Positions 1 to 12,024 of a stretch of DNA of 64,000 nt are shown piece after piece (the stretch's first letter is position 1; each line of letters starts with the position of its first letter). This DNA comes from Unio delphinus. Its lineage: Eukaryota > Mollusca > Bivalvia > Unionida > Unionidae. The stretch lies in the NCBI GenBank assembly GCA_029339505.1, contig JAQISU010000097.1, positions 1,333,001 to 1,397,000 of the forward strand, written 5' to 3'. The position numbers and the translations under genes were made by a program. The notes beneath the pieces are model-generated. The model was not told the origin of the DNA. It searched no databases and saw only the letters and a list, made by a program, of their open reading frames with translations.

Positions 1-79
1 AAATTTGAAGTATGTATACCGGTATTTGACATTGACAGCATCCCGTTTTTAAGCAATTCTTACATTTAATTGTGTGAGT

Positions 80-3041
80 ACCGTATTTTCCGGCCTATAG
101 GTCGATGCGGAGTACAAGTCAAATTGACCAATTTTGTAAATTTTCCATCCTTCATCCATATACAAGTCGATTCGGAGTATAAGACGAGGCCAGGTCAATA
201 ACTTGGCTTTGTAATTTATACTACCGGTAGTAACTTCCGGTTGCATGAATATTGATGGTATCGTCGTATGATATTCCAAACAACCGGCAATATCCATTGC
301 AACAAGAGCTATGATCATTCCTTCCATTTGAAAGTTTAAACCTACGGTAATTTATTTGAGAAACTTTGTCAAATACAATTACGGTACTTTATTTAGAGAA
401 CCATGCATTGGTACATACACGTGTCTAAGTTATATATATACATGTATAATCTATTGCATGAAAAGAGTATCAACACCGTCTACTCACCAGCGAATCTTGT
501 AGCATACATTGAATCCATAATACAAATATTTCCATCGAAAATATCCACACACGGATGTAAAATATTCAATAGTTTTGTCACAGATCATTATGTGACTGAA
601 TTCAATGAAAAGAAAATAAAAATTACGTAACGGATGTACGTAATGAATGATGAAATAGTACATGTCCGTAGATTAAATAATGGAAGCTAAAGTGTATTCT
701 TATAATAACTACATGTAAAGTATTTTCCTGCCTGTAGGTCGATGCGGAGTACAAGCTGAATTGACCAATTTTGTAAATTTTCCATCCTTCGTCTATATAG
801 AAGTCGATTCGGAGTATAAGATGAGGCCAGGTCAATAACTTGGCTTTGTATTTTATACTACCGGTAGTAACTTCCGGTTGCATGAATATTGATGGTATAG
901 TCGTACGATATTCCATATTACAGGCAATATCCATTGCAACAAGAGCTATGATCATTCCTTCGAGTTGAAAGTTTAAACCTACGGTAATTTATCAGAGAAA
1001 CTTTGTCAAATACAATTACGGTACTTTATTCAGAGAACCATGCATTGGTACATACACGTGTTTAATTTATATATACATGTATAATCTATTGCATGAAAAG
1101 AGTATCAACACCGTGTACTCACCAGCGAATCTTGTTACATACATTGAATCCATAATACAAATATTTCCATCGAAAATATCCACACACGGATGTAAAATAT
1201 TCAATAATTTTGTCACAGATCATTATGTGACTGAATTCAATGGAAAGAAAATAACAAAAAATACGTAATGAATGATGAAATAGCACATGTCCGTAGATTA
1301 AATAATGGAAGCAAAAGTGTATTCTTATAATAACTACATGTACATCTCAGGATCTTTCTGTCTCTGAATTCAGTCATTGTAAATTTCAGCACATTTTCCC
1401 ACCCAAGCTGCTAGTCAAAGTTCTTTGAACTTGCCGCCCAGCTATTATGTCATGTTCTTTTGATGTACTCTAATAAATACAGCAGGCAGAACTGGCTGTA
1501 TTTTAACCAATGAATTGTGTCACTGTAAATATCAGCACAGCTAAAATGATAAAGTACCGTAGAAACATGATGTGGGGGATTCAGTAGAATGCATGATCTA
1601 CATTATTTTATAAATAATCATAGAACGCTAGAGTTAATATGGATTACATCCCTTTGTAGGATCAATTAGATCAATTAAAAAAAAGCTATGCCGGTAATTG
1701 CTCACGTGTGTCCAACATTATACTGGAAAATCAAATATTAATGGACCAGTTATATCATATCTTTTTTTTTAAGGAACAAACAATATTCTTTGAATTAGTA
1801 CATTACACTACCGAGTATAGACTGTAAGTGTGCTATGCGACCCGGTGAAGTTTTTGCCGGTAATTGTTTTCTTTTATTTTATGTTTGAGAAATAATAAAA
1901 AACACGCAGAATGCAAAATAAATAATGACAAAACTTACAAATATAAATGCAGTCATATTATTTTATGACAATTTTTTGACAGTAATTTAACATGAATTTG
2001 TACTTCTATGTGACCTGTTTTCGATTATGCCGATTAAAGAGCAATATCAATAGCATACCGGATACTGTAATCCATATATAAGTCGATGCAATTTCAATGA
2101 CAAAATCCATATACAAGTCGATTCAGAGTATAAGACGAAGACCGAACTTTCAAGTCAAAAAGCCTCGACTTGTACGCCGGAAAATATGGTACATCTCAGG
2201 ATCTTTCTGTCTCTGAATTCAGTCATTGTAAATTTCAGCACATTTTCCCACCCAAGCTGCTAGTCAAAGTTCTTTGAACTTGCCGCCAAGCTATTATGTC
2301 ATGTTCTTTTGATGTACTCTAAAAAATACAGCAGGCAGAACTGGCTGTATTTTAACCAATGAATTGTGTCACTGTAAATATCAGCACAGCTAAAATGATA
2401 AAGTACCAAAAAACATATGATTTGGGGGATTCGGTAGAATGCATGATCTACATTATTTTATAAATAATCATAGAACACGCGAGTTAATATGGATTACATC
2501 CCTTTGTAGGATCAATTGGATCAATGAAAAAAAAAAGCTATGCCGGCAATTGCTCACGCGTGTCCAACATTATACTGGAAAATCAAATATTAATGGACCA
2601 GTTATTTCATATCTTCTTTTATTAGGAACAAACAATATGCTTTGAATTAGTACAGTACACTATCGAGTATAGACAGTAAGTGTGCTATGCGGCCCGGTGA
2701 AGTTTTTGCCAGTAATTGTTTTCTTTTATTTTATGTTTGAGAAATAAGAAAAAACACGCAGAATGCAAAATAAATAATGACAAAACTTACAAATATAAAT
2801 GCAGTCATATTTTATGACAATTTATTGACATAGTAATTTAACATGAATTTGTAAATCTATGTGACCTGTTTTCGATTATGCCGATTATAGAGCAATATCA
2901 ATAGCATACCGGATACTGTAATCCATGTACAAGTCGATGCAATTTCAATGACAAAATCCATACATAAGTCAATTCGGAGTACAAGACGAAGACTGAACTT
3001 TCAAGTCAAAAAGTCTCGACTTGTACGCTGGAAAATACGGC
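80..3041. mobile_element. Composite DNA-transposon-like repeat with both halves duplicated
   Basis: The left edge ACCGTATTTTCCGGC (80) and the right edge GCTGGAAAATACGG (about 3027-3040) are imperfect inverted complements, which suggests terminal inverted repeats of a non-autonomous DNA transposon. Inside, the left half occurs twice in direct orientation (about 80-717 and 718-1340, offset 637). The right half also occurs twice (1342-2190 and 2191-3041, offset 849), and each right copy ends in the same GGAAAATAYGG edge. The copies differ by scattered substitutions and small indels. I see no transposase. Small ORFs in it are mirrored between copies and have no recognisable domain. The class is not certain; the edge resembles a repeat family that is widespread in animals. 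Confidence 0.5.
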
Positions 3042-4032
3042 ATTTGGTCTTCGGTGCCATGGAAATATTACTAGCCCGATAGTTAGCCAATTAGTAGGAG
3101 CAAACGTCACAGAGCAGAGTGTTAGTGAATTTGAACCATGCTGGGGTCATTAGTAGTGAAGTTAGGTACAAGCCGAATGACTGTACCTGGTGTAACAGTC
3201 GATATTAAAATTCATCGGTGTATAAAAGTGTTGTGGTTGAAATGGCAGTATTTATGGTTGGAAATCAGTAAATTATATAATGGAATCAATAAGTTGGAAC
3301 TTGTGTCCAAAGTGGAAAATGGGTGTTATGTATATGAGCGTGATACGCCGGAAATTCTGTGGATTGACTGGTCTAGGGTCACGCAGTTAAATTCTTCCCA
3401 GTTAATAAGGGGATACTAGTGTAATTTCTATGGCATGACGGGCTGGCGGTACAGAAATCGGATGATAAAGAAGGCGGTACGGAAATCGGATGATAATGAA
3501 GAAAAACCATGCAAAGGTGCTGTTAATGGACTTTTGGGCAAGTTGTCTCATCAGGGTCGCCAATTAATTAGAGCAAGGATTATTCAATATAGCAGACACG
3601 TCCCTCTTTCCATTTTACAACTCAAGTTGTATGAAGTCTTTGGAAATGTGGGGAAAGCGTCCAGCGTGACTTGCGCCAGGGTTTTGACACCACGCGTTTA
3701 AGTGGATACCCCTGTGCGTGTAACAAGAAATTTTCTGGTGTGCGTGTGTGTAGATATATATATATATATTAAATAGGTTAAACACAAGCTTAATTATCAC
3801 AAAGTAGGTTGTCTGCCTTGATTTTGTATGACATGATTCACACTGTTTTGCAATTACTTGTCTAACTGACCAACAAAAATAAATTTGGTATCCTTGTTTT
3901 CAGGAAAATAAGCTCCATCTCTTTATAAGTTTTATTTTTGTGTGCTAATTATTGTTTAAAAAATGCCATGGAATACCTAATGGTAACGACAGCTTTTTAC
4001 TTAAAGTTTCAACAGCGCTGCAATTTCCTTAG
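3042..4032. other. No recognisable gene
   Basis: Two small plus-strand ORFs (3138-3419 and 3435-3701) have no domain I recognise and no homology to anything else in the window. A short TA microsatellite lies near 3757-3770. I see nothing else to annotate. Confidence 0.4.
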
Positions 4033-4069
4033 CAGAGCCTGGATGTACGAGTAACCTTTCCAGGCTCTG
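4033..4069. repeat. Perfect 11-bp stem inverted repeat
   Basis: CAGAGCCTGGA is followed after a 15-bp loop by its exact complement TCCAGGCTCTG. No adjacent gene supports a terminator or RNA role, so the function is unknown. Confidence 0.5.
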
Positions 4070-4176
4070 TATCAAACACCAATAAACAAGAACTTGTGAT
4101 ATTGCCGTTAGTTCTATATGAAAACGAACTTCATGATGTGTGAAAGTAATTTTTAATTTGGTTTAAGATACACCAC

Positions 4177-4247
4177 TCCCTCGATAACGCGCATATCGGG
4201 GTCCCAAAACATCGACCGCACTATAAGCGAGACGAGTTATCGAGGGA
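4177..4247. repeat. Short inverted repeat resembling Tigger/pogo-type transposon ends
   Basis: TCCCTCGATAAC at 4177-4188 is answered by GTTATCGAGGGA at 4236-4247. Ends of this kind (CCCTCG..TAACGCG) are typical of pogo/Tigger-like DNA transposons. Only about 71 bp lie between the outer ends, so this would be a tiny deleted derivative or a palindromic end. No TA target duplication could be confirmed. Confidence 0.35.
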
Positions 4248-5583
4248 CCTACAATAATATTTTTTTTTAAAAATCGATCCGACCGAAGTAGCACAGTCCA
4301 CCAGTTTCTACCCTGCAGTAAATATGCTGAATAATATGATGAAAGTAATTTCACAAGATAAAATGTTTATCTTGCTTTTTATTTTTGATTAAAAATTTTA
4401 TTTAAATTTCCAGAACAGAAATATCTAGTCAAAGTTCAGAGTAAAAATAACGGTTGATGACGTCAAAAAAATTTCTCTAATATTCAAAGACAAGAGATTC
4501 TGCGCAGTGTTCCCAAGATGAAAAATTCCAGAAAATTGCACATTTCAGAAGCCTCAACTTCAGTTTCGTACAACGTATAAAAGCTAATGATGGCTTGATG
4601 AATAGAAAAATATCGGAAGAGTAAAACAAGTCATATAGAATGGTTGTGTGCTTTTAAACACGGAAATAGCAGAATGAAATCGAGAGTCATGGTGGAATCA
4701 AGTATTTGGAAGTTGCGAACCTTCTCTTTTTATATAGTATGATTGAGAGGGTCCTATGTCAGAATGAGTCATGGGGGTAATCTATGGTATTTTTCTCGCT
4801 CTGTATGATTTTTTTTCCTTTAGATCATTTTTTTTTCTCCTTCACGTCAAGCTCGCGTCGAGCACATGTGCTTTCACCGTTTAAAAAAAACAAAACATTT
4901 ACTAGCCAAAGGAAATTGTAAACTTGTCCTGTTGTACTTGTTTGTAACAATAACAGATTATGCACTGATATTGTTTAAAGGTACAAACGGCATTGGTCTA
5001 TTTCTCTCACGATTGATTATACATCCCGTCCGTTCTATATTGGACTATGATACCCGATCAACTAAAAAATTAGGCTTTAAACAAAGGATATGGACACTGA
5101 TCAATCTCACGTTCCTAATTTGAACACTACGATTCAACAAGCAATAAATGAAATCTAGACAACAAAATTATAACTCGCGCAGAATGTATCGTAAAATGGT
5201 TCCACCATGAAAAGAGAGCCGGTGCAGGTTTGTGCGGCAAGCTTGAGGCGGATTTGTACCGGCCTAAGTCTGCAAAGAAAAAAAGAGCATCATGCCACGA
5301 GATGCTAAATTCAGGCAATTTAATATACACACAGTATGAGAGAAACATGCTTTTAAATTCTAGTTAACGACTGAAGTACACATTATGTTCTCTACAACTT
5401 TCTAAATTTGCAAGAAAATATGCACCCACGTGCGGCTCACATGCTTTCAACAACGTGGGTTTCGGCCATTTTGGAAGTTTCCTACCATAATACGGGTTTT
5501 TAAAAAAATCTAAATTAATGACTGCTTCGTGATGGAAGAGGAACATGAACATGTATTTCTCATTCCTTCATGCAGACACTTAC
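4248..5583. other. No recognisable gene; intronic position possible
   Basis: AT-rich sequence with no domain-bearing ORF. It lies immediately downstream of the 5-prime splice site of the minus-strand IGF2BP-like exon, so it is probably intron of that gene. I found no second RRM or KH exon here. Confidence 0.4.
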
Positions 5584-5755
5584 CGTTTAGTTTGTCAATG
5601 GCTCTGTCAACGTTGGCCTGGTCCGGACAGTCTACAAATGCAAAGCCCCTTTTCACCACGACGTTGTCGACCACAATACCCTCCTCTTCAAATACACCAC
5701 GCAGCGTCTCTTCGTCAACTTTCGGATCAAGATTGCCGACGTACACTTTAAACAT
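5584..5755 (-). CDS. First coding exon of an IGF2BP/Imp-type RNA-binding protein (partial)
   Basis: Minus-strand reading from ATG at 5755 gives 57 codons of an RNA recognition motif. It has RNP2 (KVYVGNL) at residues 3-9 and RNP1 (KRGFAFVDCP) at residues 35-44, then the helix leading to AIDKLN. The exon ends at a strong donor (G|GTAAGT, intron from 5583 leftwards) in phase 1, after which the frame runs out of the domain. The tract TTATTTGCAG upstream of the ATG looks like a 3-prime splice site, implying a 5-prime UTR exon at higher coordinates. The sequence FVDCPD and a short RRM1 starting almost at the initiator Met match the IGF2BP (VICKZ) family, which binds mRNAs through two RRMs and four KH domains in the cytoplasm. 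The remaining exons are not visible. Another RRM protein is possible. Confidence 0.6.
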
Positions 5756-6237
5756 GTTTGCGTTATCTGCAAATAAATGTTAAGTTTCAGTTCAGTTATG
5801 ATATGCAAATACAACAAATATACCCGACAGCTTCCAAAAATATCAAGGCACTATTTACTTGGTGGATTAATATGACCGGCAATCGTGAGTCATTTGTAGC
5901 GAATGAATTTGACCTTGGATAGTCTACAACATTAAAAGGGGTGACGAGTGTAATGTCAAGCACACTTGTACGTAATTTAATTCAGCAATTCCCCATTATT
6001 AACTTTATTTTGCCAATAATTAACATTATTCTCTTTAATTTCGTAATAGAGCATTTTTATTGTTTATTTTTTTATCCTAATTAGAAAACTTCAAAAAGCT
6101 TATATAGCCTTCTCGATTGTGGGTCCTACCGGCTCGTGCTTTGCCAAAATGAGTTACTCACGTGGTCCGAACATTCCGCCAAAACTGCGTTAGGATGTAC
6201 AATAAATACCTCATCAATGAATTTGTAAGCGTCGAAT

Positions 6238-6240
<3 letters not shown>

Positions 6241-6300
<60 letters not shown>
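6241..6300. repeat. Compound C/CT/CA microsatellite
   Basis: A C run is followed by (CT)n and then (CA)n. Confidence 0.95.
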
Positions 6301-6302
<2 letters not shown>

Positions 6303-6386
6303 GCAACGTATTTATAGCTTAAATTATGTGTAAAGGCAGGAATTGTGGTCCCTAGGAAAAATTATCCAGTAGGACGCTATGAATTA

Positions 6387-6470
6387 TGGCAGCGGTGGGG
6401 AATGACTTAATGATTAGAGCGTCCGCCTCGGATGCGGGAGGTCATGTGATCAATCCATGCCAGAGTCATA
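6387..6470 (+). mobile_element. Truncated tRNA-derived SINE head
   Basis: This tRNA-like segment has an anticodon-arm-like block TTAGAGCGTCCGCCTCGGAT and a degraded B-box-like stretch. The block matches the head of the SINE at 48360-48656. It lacks the tail and the fold is degraded, so I do not call it a tRNA gene. Confidence 0.5.
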
Positions 6471-6571
6471 ACAATGGCACAAATGGAAATTCAATAGTTT
6501 TGTTCGTTAATATCTTTACGTTAGCAAGTAGTCGACTTATTTTGACTTTTGGTTTAAGTGGCTTTGATATA

Positions 6572-6781
6572 CGTAAGGGCAGAGGCGTAGCGATGATATT
6601 TTGCGCCCGGGGACGAACTATAAAATTGGCGCCCCAGCGATCTTGTGACCAATTTATTACTCTTGTTTACTTATTATAATGTAACGTTGCAAGCCTCATT
6701 TTGGCGCCCCTGTACCTTGGCGCCCGGGGACATATGTACCCCCCTTCCCACCCCCACCCCAGCTACGCCTCTGCGTAAGGG
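6572..6781. mobile_element. hAT-type MITE (194 bp, 6580-6773) with 8-bp target duplication
   Basis: The element starts CAGAGGCGTAGC at 6580 and ends with the exact inverse GCTACGCCTCTG at 6773. It is flanked by a perfect 8-bp direct repeat CGTAAGGG (6572-6579 and 6774-6781). An 8-bp duplication and CAGAGGCG-type ends are hallmarks of hAT transposons. There is no coding capacity, so it must be mobilised in trans. A near-identical copy interrupts the capsid gene of the second virus-like element (34381-34577). Confidence 0.9.
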
Positions 6782-7855
6782 TCACATCTTACGGGCGCGC
6801 AAGTCTGGGTCGTACATGCTTGTAATAAACTGGAATAAAATGTACATGGATTTTAATTTTAAAAATATGCTGATAAATGAACAGCGACATCTTAATTATT
6901 ATTGTATGCTACGAGTAATATTTTACAATCCTGACAGTAAAGTTAGAAATTTTTACAAAATTCCATGACGGATACAGTCTTGCCTACGTGGTAAAATACA
7001 ATGGGAGGAGAAAGCCGTCTGATGTTAATAATAAACATTATTAACCTAAATGACGTCTATGATACTATCCTTTACTCAACATTTAATTTATGAAACTGAG
7101 CAACACATAACGAACAATATTAACAAATATATACAAAGGGTGTATCATACATGAGTGCTGCATAGGTTGAAAAAAAAATGTGTTTCACCTTCAACAAATC
7201 AGTGAAGGAATAAATATCATATTTTCTCTTCTGTGCCTATATTTGTATCACGGACTACTGTAATTTCCTTAGACGACGTGTTTTATGTTGAACTTAAAAT
7301 ATTAATCGAGAGGAAAAAATATTTGCTTTGACTGTTTAGTGGAGACCGAAAGTTCTAATTATTTCGACTATAATATAATTCTGGAACTGCTGCGAATCGT
7401 TCGAAGGAGTTCTGGACGGCGTCGTATTGACAACGTCACGATTCTTATCGGAACAGTACATTTTCCGGTTTTGAACTTTATACTGAACGCTTCATTCATT
7501 AGGACGTATAAAGAACTTAATAAGGATTGGTATGGATTCACTGCATAATATTGTATGTCCCTCTCGCGCTTACATTAATAACTTTATAATTTAAGAAAAA
7601 TGTTGGCGTTGACCCATTTGAGCTTGTGATTTTTGGAGATCACACTGGTAAATCTGGCTGAGATCTCTGACAACGGTGGATCCAGAGACAGTGGTGTGTC
7701 GGTTGACTTTATTAAAAAAAAAAGTATGTTGATGATCCTAATCCAGATCAACAAAAAAATCGATGTTGTATTATTGCTAGTACCGCCATTGCGTGTAATA
7801 ACTTGACAGATCCGATATCTTAAATATTAGTCAAAGAAGGAAATATATAATAGGG
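6782..7855. other. No recognisable gene
   Basis: AT-rich. A 69-codon ORF at 7339-7548 has no recognisable domain. Confidence 0.4.
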
Positions 7856-8310
7856 TCAATCATAACCAGTCTATTGCACAATAGGCCAATGATTACCAGT
7901 CTACTGCACAATAGGCCAATGATTACCAGTCTATTGCACAATAGGTCAATGATTACCAGTCTATTGCACAATAGGCCAATGATTATCAGTCAAATATATA
8001 AATGATCAATGATTACGAGTCAATTGCACAATATGTCAGTGATTACCAGTCAAATATATAATAAGCCAATGATAACCAGTCAGTTGCACAATAGGCCAAT
8101 GCTTACCAGTCAAACGTACAATATGCCAATAATTACAAGTTAAACGAATAATAGGCCAATAATTACCAGTCAAACGTACAATAGGAACATGACGATAAGT
8201 CAAATGTACCATAGGTCATTGATTACTATTCAAATGTACCATATGCCAATGATTACCAGTCAAAAACATACAATAGACCAATTATTACCAGTCAAATGTG
8301 CAATAGTCTA
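7856..8310. repeat. Minisatellite, unit about 30 bp
   Basis: About fifteen head-to-tail copies of a unit containing CAATGATTACCAGTC and GCACAATAGG. Divergence increases to the right. Confidence 0.9.
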
Positions 8311-9529
8311 ATTTTTAAAAGTCAAAAGTATAAAATAGATTTCCAATTGAAAAGATATGTCTTCCTGTGGATTCTGGACTTTATTCTGTTCAAGTCTGGA
8401 CACGAGACCAAAACAATAATGAGAACATAAGTGATGGAAATCATTTGGCGGGTATAAGAAATAACAAACGTATTTGATATGGGTATAACAAACATGTATT
8501 GCATATATGTATAACAAAAAAAATGTATTGTAAATGGGTATAAAAAAAACATGCATTGCATATGTTCCCACCCCTGCCTTATTACCGTGCCACTTCAAAA
8601 CTCGATAAAATTTATAACCTGAAAACATTTAATATTGCTTGTTGTTTAATTCAGGTCATCATAACAGGTATCGTCTGCATGGTTCGGTTTCTTTGGCTTG
8701 TAATCAGACGGTAAAACATCAACGACCTATTCGTCTCCTATCGGAAATTCGAGGACTCTAATTAAAGCGTTGAGTTTATTTCCCAGTCATTATGTGATTT
8801 CTTTGGAAAATAAAATAATTTCTGAATCCACTAGCCAATTCGATAAGATCATTAAACACAACTGGAGCTACTTCTGTCTCGTCATGTCAAATCCCCACTC
8901 TTTTTCTTAAATGGACCCATCCGCTAGACCTTAATGTCATAAGCTGATTGCAACAAAAACCCATTACATATATTATAGTTCATGTGCTAAGATTGCATCT
9001 TTACAGTTTTGTCGTTAAAAAGTAACATTAAATCTAATTCAAAGTAAATTATGTAAATGCTTAGTTGTGTTTCACAATTCTGGTATTTCATAATCTGTTT
9101 GTAAATAACTACTAGTATTTATTATGCCACAGGATTGAGTAAAGTTTACACATTTAGACCGCGTTTCGTTGATAGGGATTTAGAGCTTCCGCGTCAGATG
9201 CCTTTCCTCATCCTCGCACTACTGTCTGGGTTGTCTTCATTTTGTTTTTCGCGCCGAAGCGCTCTTTTTTTTCAGCATTTGATAGGCTATACAAGGAAAG
9301 CAGCTGATAACGTTTCTCACATACACATGCTGGCCGAGCCGATAGTCGAACCCACGTGGACAAAGGTGAGATGTCAGTGATCTGCAAAAGCGAACGTCTT
9401 CAACACTAGCAAACATTGGTTAATCTACATTAAAAGTAAAAACTCGTTGTACGTTTAGTGATAATGAAATCAAAGCCACAAGGCAAAAATACAAGTCATT
9501 TATATCTAAGACGGTTTGGACTATGTTAA
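8311..9529. other. No recognisable gene
   Basis: Low-complexity AT-rich DNA. ORFs on both strands are short and carry no motif. Confidence 0.4.
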
Positions 9530-9806
9530 AAAAATCTATACTACCTCATTTCCATCAAAATCGGTACTACCTCATGGCCATCAAAATCTGTACTACCTCA
9601 TGACCATACAAATATGTACTAACTCATTTCCATCAAAATCTGTACTACCTCATGGCCATCAAAATCTGTACTACCTCATGACCATACAAATATGTACTAA
9701 CTCATTTCCATAAAGATCGTTATTACCTCATGGTCATCAAAATCGGTACTACCTCATGGCCATCAAAATCTGTACTTACCTCATGGCCATCAAAATCTGT
9801 ACTACC
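9530..9806. repeat. 26-bp satellite, left part of the array split by the Polinton-like element
   Basis: Degenerate copies of a 26-bp unit built on TACTACCTCATGGCCATC. The same array resumes at 24922, directly after the inserted element. This shows that a single array was the insertion target. Confidence 0.9.
9802..9806. other. Target site duplication, left (CTACC)
   Basis: Matches 24922-24926 exactly. It is 5 bp, against the 6 bp usually reported for Polintons. Confidence 0.85.
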
Positions 9807-10128
9807 AGCAGCAGAGGGGGTGAATCGGACAACCTTTTTCGGATATTTTTGATTATACCCTTAAAACGGCAAATAGAACCTTCCTGCGAAAACTCATTTT
9901 TTAACCAGAAAAAAAATAAGTCTCCATTTGACAAATAGACCCTTAGTGATTTTTGTCTGAAAACATGAGTTTTCGCAGGTGATACTTTATTCGCGTTTTC
10001 GTTGATTAATCATAAATGTCGCAATGATGTTGTGACTCACCCCCTCTGCTGCTAATGGTTTACGGTGAAAATCGTCCGATTTACCCTCTCTGCTGCTACT
10101 GTTTCAACCGAATATTTTATCAAGTCCT
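9807..10128 (+). repeat. Left terminal inverted repeat (322 bp)
   Basis: Matches the complement of 24600-24921 with no difference I could find by eye. It is internally folded. The terminal block AGCAGCAGAGGGGGTGA recurs inverted at about 10036-10051 and, with variants, at 10083-10098. CCTGCGAAAACTCA (9883) is answered by TGAGTTTTCGCAGG (9966-9979). The repeat could therefore form a long imperfect hairpin. Confidence 0.95.
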
Positions 10129-10142
10129 TAGGACGAAAATCA

Positions 10143-11498
10143 CTACGACTTTACAAACAGACTAATTTGTAAAACCTCCTCTTGTAAATCAATCAGATTA
10201 TTAGACTGGTCAGTGAGTTTGAAATTAATTCTGGTTAATGAATTATTATGACATCGCATATAGACTGGATTCACCGGGGACTCAATTATTAAAAATCCTG
10301 GAGGGGCTGTTGGTGCAAATGAATACAAAATATATCCTTGCTGAGCTTGATTTGATCGTTCTAAATTTATTTGATAGCTTCCTTCGATAACATCACACAC
10401 TAAATTGATCGCTATCACCGATGAAATATTCACATTGAACGGAGCAATATGCCTGCCGCCACCATCTGGGTCATTATTGTGTGTCAGGATAGTTGTTTGT
10501 GGTTGTGATGGTGTTTTTTTCCATTTGTCATGGATTTTTTGAAACCTTCATCGATGGTGTCACTGAGATGTTTTGTTAGTTGTGGTACGTTATATCCTGG
10601 TAGTTTGAATGTTGGAATATCTTCTATGCGGATCTTATAGTCTGTTGCAAATAAATCTCTTGTTTTAGGATTACTGTCACCTAATACCTCTTGAATGATT
10701 TGCGCATTAAATGTTTCCATGTCATTGATGATTTTGTTACATGTTTCTACAACGCTGATAAATTCATCTCGGGTGAGAGTGCCGGATCTAAGGGATATAA
10801 ACAACAACGAAATATCGCTATTCATCGCTCCGAAATTTACAGTGATGTCATCCGGTCGAAGATAGTGGTAGATCTTCTTAGTGGGAGGATCTACCAATTC
10901 AATAAAAAAAATACAATTTGTCATAATCGCTATAGCTTTTTACTGGATTGTCAGATTTTATCCTGTCGGTGATATAATCAGTTTTTTGTGGTTCTGGTAA
11001 TTTAACGGTTTTTTCCCGGGGTGGGATTTCAGGCCATCCTAGTACGGTCCTTATTGAGCTTTGATAGATATCTACGACATAACCCTCTGTGCTTATTTCA
11101 ATGGCAGATGATAGTGTCGGCTCATGAACTGTTATAGCTATTTTTGATTCTTTTCCAGTAATCGATTTTATTCTACGCGCGAATTCATTATTGATTTGTT
11201 CGATTTGGTATGACCCTGTTGGTATGGAAACGACGTTCCAGTCTGGGGTACCGTCGTCTTTATTCTTATTTGCAAATACCAGTGAATTATTCGGTTGTTG
11301 ACCACGAAATGATTTTGACCTAATATTTGGCCAGCTGTGATACACTCGTAATTTTGCTAGCGCGATTTCCTTCACTGGGACCGGAGAGGGGAAATTCACA
11401 CTGAATTCTGGATTCGTTGATGTTATTGAGATCATGCTGGTTTGTACTGGGTTTGTGTTCTCCACTATTTGTTGAAGTAATTCCATCTGTGTTGTCAT
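10143..11498 (-). pseudogene. Capsid-module protein of unknown function, one reading split over three frames
   Basis: Three consecutive minus-strand reading frames look like pieces of one gene. The first runs from ATG at 11498 to 10899, the second covers about 10924-10484, and the third is open from about 10540 to the stop at 10143. The switches coincide with an A8 run (plus strand 10904-10911) and a T7 run (10514-10520). In the related copy at 38202-39410 the first two parts are fused in one frame, which supports a single gene. The third part has a clear homologue at 52754-53060. It contains a cysteine and a PVYxxxHN..LxRIxFxLTDQ block. I recognise no catalytic domain. By position and conservation with the capsid genes it is probably a virion component. 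Confidence 0.6.
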
Positions 11499-11963
11499 TG
11501 TTATTATATTCATGATGTATTTCTAATTTTGACATCGCAGAATCATATATATCTACCATCGCTGAAAACTCACTCTCTGATATAATTGTATCATCGAGAG
11601 ATGACGATATCAATGAGGATAATTGCGAGCATGCAGTGGACACAACATGAAATTGAATTATGTAGTCTTGTAGTTTTCGTTGGCTGCATGATGATATTTT
11701 TTTGTGATTATTGAAATTATTCCCGCGATTGTTGTTGCCGCAGAAATGCAAATTGGAACAGCTATCGGGGCCATCATTGTCACTGAAGACAGTATAATAC
11801 CTGCTCCGGTGATTACACCACTCACTGAATACACGGTAACATCGATTGCGGTAATTCTCCTGCGATATTTTTTAATTTTCATTGCATACTCCTCAGACAG
11901 GGTTTTGAGTCTAGTTTGAAATTCTCTGACCTGATCATAGCGATATTGCGATGATGAAATCAT
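11320..11963 (-). CDS. Membrane-segment protein plus downstream overlapping frame
   Basis: The first frame (11963-11658, 101 aa) has a basic coiled N-terminus (residues 5-38) and then two hydrophobic segments (about 43-61 and 64-87), so it is probably membrane-interacting. A second frame (11751-11320, 143 aa) follows and overlaps it. Its conserved region starts just after a T7 run (11697-11703). The same two blocks occur in the same order at 37750-38329, where the frames are also offset. They may be one protein with a frame break, or two overlapping genes. The end of the second frame overlaps the start of the next gene (11498) in another frame. The function is unknown and a minor virion or membrane protein is an inference. 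Confidence 0.55.
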
Positions 11964-11976
11964 TTTTATTTTAAAT

Positions 11977-11986
11977 ACGCTAGCGT
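11977..11986. promoter_or_regulatory. Palindrome ACGCTAGCGT upstream of a late-type gene
   Basis: A perfect 10-bp palindrome lies 14 bp before the ATG at 11963, with an AT-rich TATA-like tract (ATTTAAAATA) between them. The same palindrome lies at 15329-15338, and a variant at 15803-15818. Confidence 0.4.
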
Positions 11987-12024
11987 TTTCAGTTGAAACC
12001 GTTAGTGAAATTGCTTTGCAATTT

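Noticed and set aside
10484..10543. Programmed minus-one frameshift at the A7 run as the sole explanation
   Set aside because: The heptamer is slippery, but similar breaks occur at many unrelated runs in the element, including ones needing the opposite shift.
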